NCBI RefSeq assembly: GCF_000005505.3 | Contig: NC_016132.3 | Location: 57,674,914-57,738,913, forward strand | DNA from: Brachypodium distachyon | Taxonomy: Eukaryota; Streptophyta; Magnoliopsida; Poales; Poaceae | DNA: 64,000 nucleotides | Direction: 5' to 3' | Shown: one piece after another, positions 22,046 to 30,847 of the stretch | Layout of the letters: every line of letters starts with the position of its first letter | Position numbering within the stretch: position 1 is the stretch's first letter | The notes under the pieces: generated by a model | What the model was told of the DNA's origin: nothing | What the model saw: the letters and a program-made list of their open reading frames with translations, nothing else | Databases searched by the model: none | Position numbers and translations under genes: made by a program

Positions 22046-22300
22046 TAAGTACAGGTAGCAGATGCCACAGAGGTACAACTCAACAATGGTCCTGCAGCTC
22101 TCTTTAATTTCCATACATGAAAGAACGTTCAAAGAAAATTCATGAGGAAACTAGCTACCAAAGGTTCCTAGTATTAAATTAGCTATCAACCACAAATTTT
22201 GTCATTGCTTCAGCCATCCAAAATTGAGCTCTGCAACTGCAACCTCTCCGAGGAACGCACCACCGGTAATTTCAGGAAATCTCTGGCTACTAAGACACTT
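22046..22300 (-). pseudogene. Duplicated 3'-end fragment of a family R gene
   Basis: 22046-22300 repeats the 3' flank and last 30 or so codons of R5 (22328-22570) at a period of about 280 bp. Shared strings include GGTCCTGCAGCTCTCTTTAA and the codons for RDFLKL..VRSSERL. The coding part covers about 22190-22290 and is interrupted by small changes (SSERLQLQSSILDG). It is either a partial tandem duplication or the last trace of a sixth copy. Confidence 0.75.
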
Positions 22301-22479
22301 ATTATGGATCAGATGGAGTATATGGTATACAGGTAACGGATGCGAGAGGTACAACTAAACAAATGGTCCTGCAGCTCTCTTTAATTTCCATACATGAAAC
22401 AAAGTTTGAAGGAAATTCACGGGGAAAGTAGATAGCATGGATTCCTATGAAATTAGGCCATTAACCACTAATTTTGTCC

Positions 22480-24099
22480 TCATTGTTTCAGCCACGCCAA
22501 AATCGAGCTCCGCAACCTCTCAGAGCAACGCACAACCCATAGCTTGAGAAAATCTCTGGCTATCTCCCTACACTGCCTTTTCCTTATTTCCTGATCCTGT
22601 TGCATCTGACTAAACACCTTACCTATGTTCCTATGATGTCGTGTGGATCTACGTACTCCGACCAATATGCTTTTCTTCTCCACACATATATGTGCGCTGC
22701 CATGGTTAGACCTCCAACATATCTGGTATGTGGTAGCCTCGTCATTATGATAAAGATAATCTATTGCTTTGGGCATAAGCATCTCGTCAATTTGGTCCGG
22801 ATGAACATCAACATGTGAGAGGTGTTGTTGCTTCTCTCCGTTGATCGCCTCTATCGTAGAGCCGGACTCTCCTGCAGACTTTGGGTCCACTTCCAGAGAA
22901 TCATGAGGCAGGATTAGAATCCCGAGCTTCAAAGGGGGGGAATTCTCTAGAGAAGCAGACACATCATTATAGCTACTGGTGGTTGCGGTTGATGATACAT
23001 GCCCGAGGTTATTATACTCAGATAGAGAGATGTGACGCTGCAAAAACACTTGGGAGACTGGTTCTGGAAATATGTTTGAAAGCCTCAATTTGTTTCTACT
23101 ACGACCATTACTATTGTTCACGCCATTGCCGATGCCATAAGAAGGTGAGTTTCTGTGCTCATATCCTTGACAACATAATGGATCTGGGCGGAACCATCCG
23201 GTCAAAGTTATACCCGGATTCCATTTTTCCTTCTGGGCATACATAACCTCTGATGATACACGGGAGAAATCTTGTGTGGGCAACTGGGTGATCTCTTTGA
23301 TGGCGTCATCAGCCGTGGATTTGAAGTGAGGTGTAACCAGTCGCAAGCACTTGACTATGGTTCCTATTATGTCTGTGCTCTCAGAGAGTCGCAACATGAA
23401 CATGAGGCGGAAATTGTTTTCAAGCCTCTTATGATCTTCGTACATGAATGACAGCATTACCTCCAGTCCACGATCCTTGAAATCCATCGGCCGTATGCCA
23501 AAAGAGCGACGTTGGCCTCCCGGATGTGACACCCGATACAATAACAATTCGCCTGCGAAGATGTGCCCGACGAGAGGGTCAAAGAACAGATGCGGTCGAT
23601 GGCGTGTTCCGCCGAGCTCCACAAACCTCATGAATTCACCAGCACCGTTCGCGAGCCTCTCAAATCTTCTGACAGAGGCGACGATGCTACCGCCAGCTGA
23701 GCAATGATCATTGTCGTTGCTGCGACCAAAAAGGGAAGAGACGAATGCCTTGGTCGCATGAGCGACCCGTCTAGGAAACGAGGATTGGCTTACCAACTGT
23801 TCCCTCTCATCTTCTTCCTGAGAGAGTCGCCTGCATTTGCGTGCTATATCGTCACAGTCCTGAGCTGCGCGCTTCAATTTCTTCCGCCAGTGGAGCAGCG
23901 ACACGTCGGTGATATGCCACTTGCCAGACGTCTCCAGCGCAGCCTCCATTTTGATGCGCGCCATCTCTAGCCTCTCCAGGCCACCTTCCGTTGTTTCTTG
24001 ATCTGATGTGTCCTCGTCTTTTCTGGTGGTGGTGGCAATACCAGAAAAGACTAGGCTAACTGCTTCCCCAACAATTGCAGAACTGACAATGCCTGCCAT
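22480..24099 (-). CDS. Family R copy 5: Rx-N-like domain protein with uncharacterised C-terminal region
   Basis: An intact single exon of 539 codons. N-terminus MAGIVSSAIVGEAVSLVFSG; helical stretch LLHWRKKLKRAAQDCDDIAR; then EEDEREQLVSQSSFPRRVAH. Conserved blocks: GGTRHRPHLFFDPLVGHIF, STDIIGTIVKCLRLVTPHFK, LPTQDFSRV, WFRPDPLCCQGYEH, PPLKLGILILPHDS, QIDEMLMPKAIDYLYHN, YQICWRSNHGSAHIC and FLKLWVVRCSERLRSSILAW. It lacks a few residues in the WNPG..TLTGWF segment that other copies have (WNPGLWNHV is shortened to WNPGI). It is the closest paralog of R4 by eye. The promoter differs from all other copies by a deletion (see findings). Function unknown; an immune role is inferred from the N-domain. 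Confidence 0.85.
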   Translation of the reverse strand: MAGIVSSAIVGEAVSLVFSGIATTTRKDEDTSDQETTEGGLERLEMARIKMEAALETSGKWHITDVSLLHWRKKLKRAAQDCDDIARKCRRLSQEEDEREQLVSQSSFPRRVAHATKAFVSSLFGRSNDNDHCSAGGSIVASVRRFERLANGAGEFMRFVELGGTRHRPHLFFDPLVGHIFAGELLLYRVSHPGGQRRSFGIRPMDFKDRGLEVMLSFMYEDHKRLENNFRLMFMLRLSESTDIIGTIVKCLRLVTPHFKSTADDAIKEITQLPTQDFSRVSSEVMYAQKEKWNPGITLTGWFRPDPLCCQGYEHRNSPSYGIGNGVNNSNGRSRNKLRLSNIFPEPVSQVFLQRHISLSEYNNLGHVSSTATTSSYNDVSASLENSPPLKLGILILPHDSLEVDPKSAGESGSTIEAINGEKQQHLSHVDVHPDQIDEMLMPKAIDYLYHNDEATTYQICWRSNHGSAHICVEKKSILVGVRRSTRHHRNIGKVFSQMQQDQEIRKRQCREIARDFLKLWVVRCSERLRSSILAWLKQ

Positions 24100-24400
24100 T
24101 AGTGATTTTGAGAGTAGTATACCTAGTATTTTTGCAAGAGAGGCTGGCTGTAGGTGCGCTAGCTAGCTGCTCTAGAAATGAACTAGCCTTGTTGCTCTCC
24201 CGTGGCTCTCCGATCCCTTAATAGTATTAGCACTCCTTCGGGGAATCAGGTGAGCAACTGAAACATCAAAGCCTCAAGGCCACTAATCTACTCGGAAATT
24301 AGCCACTTAGGAATTGGCTCTATACACAGTAAGATAAAGTAGATTTCTGTCTGCTGCTCCTCGTCAATTCCGTAGTTATGATATGAGATGCTTGTCTCGA
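24100..24400 (-). promoter_or_regulatory. Upstream region of R5, shortened family R promoter block
   Basis: On the minus strand the distal part (GACGAGGAGCAGCAGACAG, ATTCCTAAGTGGCTAATTTC) and the proximal part (GGCTTTGATGTTTCAGTTGC, GCTAGCGCACCTACAGCC) are present but directly joined. The middle segment containing the GTGAC..ACAGCGATG string of the other copies is absent. Confidence 0.6.
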
Positions 24401-24686
24401 ATCTCAAAGAAAAATTTACATTCTGCCCCAGGCCCGTTCGGACGGGAAACTCTTGGCCAATGCTTAGGGAAAAACAGAAGTCCCTGATCGGCCCAAACCA
24501 GATAGATGAACAAAAGGCCCAGATCCTGTTTTTCCGGTCCAAACGTCAACATATATACAGGCTTTTCTCCATGAATCTCAGCAATAAATCAGACGGTTCT
24601 CGGGTTTACAGCACAAGAAAGCCTGAGAAATTCCTCTCTAAAACAAAGAGGCCGAGAAATAGCAAATCTGGATAAAATACATACTA

Positions 24687-24775
24687 CTTCCTCCGTTACA
24701 AAATAAGTGGCATGAATTTGTATAGATTTGTAGATTTTATACAAATCCACGCCACTTATTTTGAGACGGAGGGAG
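24687..24775. mobile_element. Stowaway-like MITE, 89 bp
   Basis: Ends CTTCCTCCGTTACAAAATAA and, reversed, CTCCCTCCGTCTCAAAATAA form an almost perfect hairpin around a short AT-rich centre. TA flanks both sides (24685-24686 and 24776-24777). Confidence 0.85.
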
Positions 24776-25015
24776 TACAAGTTTACAGCACAACGGTATC
24801 AAAACCACCCATCTTGGATCTTGCCATCCTAATGGTTGTTAATCTCTCTTTTTTTTACAAAATAATCTCTTCTCTTCTTCATATGATCTCATATAACCCA
24901 ATAAATTCAGTTCCCGCTTTTATTTTGCATGCATCTTACGGGAAAGCTTATTGAAAAGAAAAGAAAAACGATTATAGACATGGAAAAATCTATGTACGTA
25001 CTTGATCCGCACACT

Positions 25016-26135
25016 TCAGAAAGTCATCGGGTAGGCCGGCGCCTTGTCCGGTCCCCCGTTGAACAGCCCGAAGTGCTTCTCGGTCTCAGCCCCTCCCTTG
25101 AGGTTCTCGTTGAACATGGCGAAGATGTACGTCTCGAGCGGCGTCCCGGGCCTCTTGGGCGTGCCGTTCCCGACATGGCCGATCAAGTTCTGGTTGTACG
25201 TCCTTGCGTTGTCGACGGTCGTCTCGGGGCCGCCCCCCGCCGACGGCCAGCCGCTCTCGGACACGACGATCGGCACGGTCGGCCCGCCGCACTTCTCCAT
25301 GGCCGAGTACATGGCGTCCACCATGGCATCAAAGAGGTTGGTGTAAGTTAACCCGTTGTCCGGCACGGAGGTAGAGCTAGGCTGGAAGAGCGCGAAGTTG
25401 AGGTCGATGCTGCCCTGGCTGCCGGCGTAGGCGAAGTAGGGGTAGACGTTGGCCAGCAGCGGCGCGCCCGTGGACGCCAGGAGCCTGACCACCTCCGCCA
25501 TGTACGCGTCCTTGAACACCCCGCCGGAAGGCGGCGAGGAGGTGCCGAGCACGCTGGTCTTGACCGCCGTGGACACCTTGACGCCGCTGACGCCGGCCGC
25601 GGCGAGCGCCGCGTTGAGGTTGGTCATGGCCGGGACGATGCTGGCCGTGGCGTCCCCTTCCACCTCGTTGCCGGCCGCGATGTACTTGATCTTGACGCCC
25701 GGGACGAAGGGCTTGACGTTGGCGGCGACCCAGGCCGTGGCCGCGGCCGGGTCCGATGCCAGCGCCGCCAGGCTGCCGCCCACGTCCATGACGAGCTCGA
25801 TGCCCGTCCCGGAGAGCGCCTTGAGCGTTGCCTCGTCCGGGGCGTAGATGCGCATGCCGGCGATGTTCTTGGATTTGTAGAGCGCCACGACGTCCGCTGG
25901 CGACGGCAGGTTGTCGCCGTTCACCCCGTAGCACACGCCGATGGATCGCACCTCTGCCCGGTTCAATTCCACAACAGTTAGTGCAAATTAAGAGTAGATT
26001 TCTCTTGATTCATGGGTGCTCTGCTATGCTCACGCGCATTGCTTGCTAATTACCGGTGGGGAGGGATGCGAGGATTCCGGCGACGAGCAACGCCACGGCG
26101 AGCGCGGAGGCGCGTTGGCCAGAAGCTGCAGCCAT
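25016..26135 (-). CDS. Glu4: secreted GH17 glucan endo-1,3-beta-glucosidase (PR-2 type)
   Basis: Two exons. Exon 1 (26054-26135) encodes a signal peptide (MAAASGQRASALAVALLVAG) and exon 2 (25016-25953) the mature enzyme; the total is 339 residues, close to the usual 330-340. Maturation probably exposes [16 protein letters not shown], the typical GH17 start. The acid/base Glu lies in IAAGNEVEGD and the nucleophile in [36 protein letters not shown] and [15 protein letters not shown] are intact. The enzyme hydrolyses beta-1,3-glucans in the cell wall or apoplast and belongs to the pathogenesis-related PR-2 group. It ends AYPMTF with no C-terminal extension, which argues for secretion. The intron at the signal peptide/mature junction is characteristic of the family. 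A TATA-like sequence is near 26319. It is the only intact glucanase inside the R-gene half of the window. Confidence 0.92.
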
Positions 26136-26318
26136 CTTGGGCGCCCGTTTGATGCAGGTACTCGATTAATCCAGGTATACAGTAGTGGAGGAGTAGTAGC
26201 TGGAAAACAGTTGATGCACGTACTCGACTCTGCGAGCGGTTGCAGGGCACTAGCTAGGCAGGTGTCCTGCTAGTAATTTCTTGCATGAATGTGTGCCCGA
26301 GCAGCGAAAGCACCCTGG

Positions 26319-26327
26319 ATATATATA
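26319..26327 (-). promoter_or_regulatory. TATA-like box upstream of Glu4
   Basis: The minus strand reads ACTATATATATCCAGG, about 185 bases before the start codon. A somewhat long leader would follow. Confidence 0.4.
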
Positions 26328-27260
26328 GTAGAGGATTCCGGTCGAGAATAGTTGGGCGAGTTGGTCGTGGCGAGCTGCTATTCTGGGTCTCCTTTTTCCA
26401 ATCGCTGATCTGCGGTCTCCGCGCGCGACGCGCGTTCTACTTCTGCTGCCCCTGCCGCCGCCGCGATTCTCTCTGCATCCCTTCCTGCAATATGGGCCTA
26501 GCCAGTCCGCCAGCCAAGAGCCCACGAGCAGTCCGCCCAGTTGGCCTGGCCCAAGTTTCTCCTGCACTCGCCGGTGGCGCACCGTGACCGAAGCTCGATG
26601 CTGCCTCTGGACCTTCGAACCACGTCGGAGCCAGAAAAACGTTGTTGACGTAGCAGTCGGAAAATCGCCGGTCGAAGCCAGAAGACGCCGGCGACAGTGA
26701 TATGAGAAACAAAGCACTGTTCCGAAGAAGAAGGCGACGAAGAGGGTTGGACGATCACCCCTGATTCGGCCAGACGGATCCGAGAAAACCTGACCTCACT
26801 AAATCCACGATGAGGTCGAAACTGACCGAGCTCGCCGATCGGAAAAGAAACCCAATAAACCAAGACACACAACTTATCTGCAAAACACAAACACAAATCT
26901 AGATCAACCACTCCGGAAAAGCAGCGACCAACATCACCGTATTCCTCAACGCCACTGGCAAAATCGCCGTCGACGAGATAGACAAGGAGTTGGAAAAAAT
27001 TTATTCTTAACCCGTACAACGCCGTCATCACCATTATAGCGCCGCTGCCGATTGCCCAAATTCTAACTTTTTGGGGGTTAAAACGTGTGGCTTGCAAGGA
27101 GAGGAGGTAAAGACGTGTGGCGATGTGATCTATTGTTTGGGTGGCGGCTAGGGCACGGAAGTCAGAAGCTAAAGCGGACCACGTAGTGCGCCGGTTTATT
27201 GCACTACCCAGTTTAACTTTGAAGCAAACACATGGTGGACGGACTTTAGAGCTGCAAAAT
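26328..27260. other. Intergenic with an unassigned open frame
   Basis: A minus-strand frame of 199 codons (26498-27097) is open but shows no domain I recognise and no neighbouring exons. The composition resembles a retrotransposon leader, but no LTR, primer binding site or Gag/Pol motif was seen. Confidence 0.3.
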
Positions 27261-27261
27261 T

Positions 27262-27395
27262 GTGGCCCTCAGGGTACCCTTTGACTCTCCTTAGTTCAAC
27301 CAAATGAACTAAAATTTTAAAATGGCACAATTTTTTAAAAATCTAGTTCATTTGTTTGAACTAAAGAGAGTCAAAAGATACCTGAGAGTTACCAT
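27262..27395. mobile_element. Small hairpin MITE-like element
   Basis: The left arm contains TTTGACTCTCCTTAGTTCAA and the right arm, reversed, TTTGACTCTCTTTAGTTCAA, with outer parts TGGCCCTCAGGGTACC and TGGTAACTCTCAGGTATC. The arms fold over about 45 bp each around an AT-rich loop. The exact ends and target duplication are unclear. It abuts the element starting at 27406. Confidence 0.65.
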
Positions 27396-27405
27396 GTTGC
27401 TCTGA

Positions 27406-28149
27406 GAGCATCTTCAGCAGGGCCTCTATCCTGTCTTTAGGGGCTGGAGGCAAAAAAAAATCTTCAGCAGGGTCCCTATTGAGGATCCTGTTCTAGGGAG
27501 CTTCCTAGATTTCCCCCTCAAGCCCCCATTCCCAGGGACCCAAGGGAGCCCCTATTACCTTCCACGTCATATTTTGCCTGTCTTCTTCCCACGCATGCAC
27601 TGCCAACTCTCCGCGCGCCGTCGATTCTTGCCCCTGGCCGCCGAGCACCGCCGCCGCCCCGCGCCCTCCCTCCGCCGCTGCTCTACTCCCCGTGCAGTGG
27701 CGCTGCCCCGCCCCGCGCATCGCCCTCGCTCCTGTTCAACTGCATCGTCGGCCTGCGGCGCCCCCGCGCCCCTATGCCTCCGACGACCTCCCCTGCCTCC
27801 GCGCCCCTCCGCCACGCCGCGCCCGGCGCCCTTGGCCGCGCCGCCTCCGTCGTCCATGGCCGGCGCCCTCGGGGAAGAAGGCAACGGCACCACGTTGCTT
27901 CTCCTCGCGCACGACGATGGATTGGGATCAAGGAGGAGGCAGAAGAAGAAGAAGAAAGAAAAAATGAAAAAGAAAAGAAAAGGCAACTCTATCTTTGACA
28001 AGTCGGTCCCGCATGTCATAAATAGAATAGGGACTGTGAAACAGGGAGCACTGTTGAAGACAATTGTATTTTTTAGGATCCTAAAATTTGAGAAGAGTTC
28101 CTGTATGCAATTTAGGGACCTTGTTTATGGGCTACCGCCGAAGACGCTC
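27406..28149. mobile_element. Non-autonomous PIF/Harbinger-like element carrying a GC-rich insert
   Basis: The ends are inverted: GAGCATCTTCAGCAGGG on the left and, reversed, GAGCGTCTTCGGCGGTAGC on the right. Flanking trinucleotides are TGA and TAA, compatible with a mutated TWA target site. Further internal similarity (the phrase ATCTTCAGCAGGGTCCCTAT near 27460, and AGGATCCTA strings near both ends) supports a transposon. The middle (27580-27960) is very GC-rich with open frames on both strands, possibly captured gene sequence. No transposase is present. Confidence 0.65.
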
Positions 28150-28157
28150 TAACGGAC

Positions 28158-29281
28158 TTAGATTGGCGGCGCGAATGTTGCAGTAGCGGGGAGATACGAG
28201 GCGGTGTAAGGATAAACTGTCTCCATGGCGATGGTGTCGTCCTCATCGGTAACCTCGCGCACCTTGGTCAGCTCCATGGATTCGGGACAGAGCGTGTACA
28301 CGCCGACCGTGCTCCACAGGAACAGCGGACCGCTCTCCTCGGCGACCCCGACGATCTTCACCGGCGGCACGAAGTACGGGCCGAATCCCCGCCTGATCGA
28401 CAGCGTCACCTCCGGCAGAACCTCGCTCAGATCAACCGTGTTCCGTAGCACCCAAGCTTCATCTTCCCGTGCCCACAGCCGCAGGACGAACCCCTGCACC
28501 CCGGCAATGCCGAGCACGCCGCCGCCTTCCGCCGCCTTGAAGCTGAAGAGACGGACATTATTGGTGTCGACGTCGTCTGGCTGCTCGAACGTGGCCAGGC
28601 TCTGCTCCTCCGTGTCGTAGGCCGCCACGAGATGGTAGTGCAGCGGCTGGTAGAACGTGCTGCCGATGGCGGCGCCAGGAACATGGCGGACCACGCATGT
28701 CGGCGGGAGCTCCCCTGCAGTCGGGATCCACCGGCCGGTTCGCGAGGAGAAGACGCTTCCTCGTAGGTTCCCTGATTGCCTGTGATTGAACAAGGCGGCA
28801 ATGCGGAACGGGCTGGCATGGCACGGCGCGGCGATCTGGCCGCCTTGGTCGACATCATCGCCGTGGCAGCCACAGAGCAGGGCGGCGCTGAAGCGGTGGT
28901 CTTCGCGGGGCGCGCCATGGGCGGCGTTGAGCTCCCTGGCGAGGACGAGGCTGCGGTGGCCGGTCATGGGGTGCCAGACCAGGAACCGGTTCTGCGCGCC
29001 GTGGCGGCAGTCCAGGGCGTTCGCAGGCCGTGCACATCGAAGGAGAAGCTCGCGGGGCCGTGCAGGCCTGCGTGCACGGGCTCGAACCTGCGCGTGCTCG
29101 CGCCGAAGTTGTGGAAGAAGCCCATGGTGACCGCCGGCCGGCCGCGGAGGAAGCCGGGGTCGCTCAGCACGCGGCGCCAGTCCCTGCAGACGGCGGAGGC
29201 GCGGGCCAGCACCTGAGGCTACGGCGGCAGGCGCTCCAGGATCTCGAGGATCACCTCGTCCGGCAGGCTCGAGCTGCTCAT
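28158..29281 (-). pseudogene. F-box protein gene with a premature stop and a frameshift
   Basis: The 5' end encodes a clear F-box start: MSSSSLPDEVILEILERLPP, then TAG (29219-29221), then PQVLARASAVCRDWRRVLSD, all in one frame. The F-box normally binds SKP1 to recruit substrates to an SCF ubiquitin ligase. About 85 codons later the frame changes near 29020 (family-like reading DCRHGAQNRFLVWHPMTGHR). The rest runs open to 28158 as a typical grass F-box C-terminal beta-rich region (WVLRNTVDLSEVLP, GPLFLWSTVGVYTL). The 269-codon frame starting at 28967 is this remainder. Because the first stop lies inside the F-box, I call it a pseudogene, although two sequence errors are possible. Confidence 0.8.
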
Positions 29282-29434
29282 GGCGATCGATCTATCGATG
29301 GCGTTCTTCCGGTTTAATTTTGCGGCGCCCCTGTTTCGTGGTTTCGTCTCACAGATTAAATACACCGCGAGTTAATTACAAATCTTCTCGACTACAAACT
29401 CCAGACCAGTCCGGATGCAAAAAAGAGGTCAAGT

Positions 29435-30847
29435 TTAAGAGCTCAAGGTCACACGGCTGTGCGTCGTCCCGTCTTCCATCCGGATCCAGGACACGACGGA
29501 GAAGGGCTTCTCGGTGATCTCAACGATCCTTGCTCCTCTTGGCCAGTCGCCGTAGCCGCCGTGCCCCGTGTGCCGCGCGAAACAGAGCCACAGTTCCTCG
29601 TAGGGGCAGCACCAGTCCAGCCCGTGGTTGTGCCCCACGAAGATCGCCTGTCCAAAAACACACACAACCACATCTTACACATTCTCAAGAACAGGAGAAA
29701 TTCTGAAATTTACTAGTAGTAGTAGTACTTTGACTGATGGCCTCTTGGCGACGGCATCCATCATGCCCCATTCAGCTTCCTGCGGTGATACATCTTCCTT
29801 GTTGATTGATCCAACACAGGGCTTCCTTATCCGGGTCTTGGCCTTGGGAGCCACCTTCGCGTATGCCGTGCTGGGTATGTGCCAGAATATCAGCTCAGGA
29901 ATCCTGCAGCGCTCCCAAAATTTTATCCCAGGGAATTATATTGATGCAGAGTAGGAATTCATTCAGGCTATCATCAACTTTCGACCTGCCATCTGGGTTA
30001 AGGAAGTGGGACTGGGTCTGGAACCACTTGAGCTGCGCGCCGGAGATGACTTCCGGGTAGGACCCGCCGCCGGAGTCGAGGAAGTACATGAGCAGAGCCG
30101 GGTCATCTTCTTCTTCCTCCTCGCGCGAGAGCACCTGCAGCACGTAGTTGGACACGCCGGGCCACAGCTCCTCGGGGCCGCTCGACGAGTGCGACAGCCC
30201 TTCGTTGGCGATGTCAGCCGCCATCAGCTCGATCCGCGGCGTGCCGCGGAAGCTGCAGCACTCTGAAACCGACGCCGGCGGGCATGGGCAGCGCAGCGGC
30301 GGGACGCCGGCGGGGGAGAACCACTCGGGCGGCCACTCGAAGGGCATGTCGTCGTGGTTGCCGAAGACGGTGGCCCATGGGATCCCCCTGCGCCTGGCGG
30401 CGGACAGCGCCCTGTCCCAGTACAGGCTCGCGTTCCGGATCGGCACGTTGTTCGCCGTCACCAGGTCGCCCAGGTACACCACGAAATCTACCAGAAATTC
30501 GAAAAAATTCAAGAGATTTTTGCCCTAAAACGCTTGCGGCGCAGTGAAATCGGAAGGAGACGACAGATAGACAAGAGACAAGCAACCGGACCTGGCTTCT
30601 CGGCGTCGAGGACGGCGGCCATGACGCGGTCGGAGCCGGCGTCCTGGGCGGGGCCCCAGTCGGTCCAGGCGTTCTCGCCGTAATGCAGGTCCGCGAAGAG
30701 CGCCGCCTTGAACCGGCCGCACGGCGGGAACCGCAGCGGCAGCGGCCGCCGGTGGTGCTCTGCCGGCCCCGAGGCTCCCCCCAGGGCCAGCGCAAGGAGG
30801 AGGGCCCCGGCTGCCGCCGCGAGGAGGTGCTGCCAGCGCCGCCGCAT
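29435..30847 (-). CDS. PAP16: Probable inactive purple acid phosphatase 16-like metallophosphatase
   Basis: Four exons by GT-AG and phase: 30592-30847, 29986-30487, 29729-29903, 29435-29647; 381 residues. A hydrophobic N-terminal segment ([18 protein letters not shown]) suggests a signal peptide or anchor. Metal-binding blocks of calcineurin-like phosphoesterases follow in order: [27 protein letters not shown] and VGHNHGLDW. These correspond to the short plant PAP subgroup (PAP16/14/28/29 type), annotated as probably inactive because the GDxxY tyrosine is replaced (GDLVT). A DSGGGSYP stretch and the C-terminal [19 protein letters not shown] are also typical. I chose MRRRWQ as the start; an in-frame ATG 40 codons upstream (30967) gives a less likely leader. 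Substrate unknown. It lies 10 kb from the RECA3 gene, which may be ancestral linkage. Confidence 0.88.

Noticed and set aside
26498..27097. 199-codon minus-strand frame
   Set aside because: No recognisable domain, no partner exons and no coding neighbours; kept only as an unassigned region.
27574..28152. 192-codon Pro/Arg/Ala-rich frame ending in a Lys run
   Set aside because: It lies wholly inside the transposon-like element 27406-28149 and runs into its terminal repeat.
29895..30512. 205-codon frame in the PAP region as an independent gene
   Set aside because: It is exon 2 of the PAP16-like gene reading into introns on both sides.
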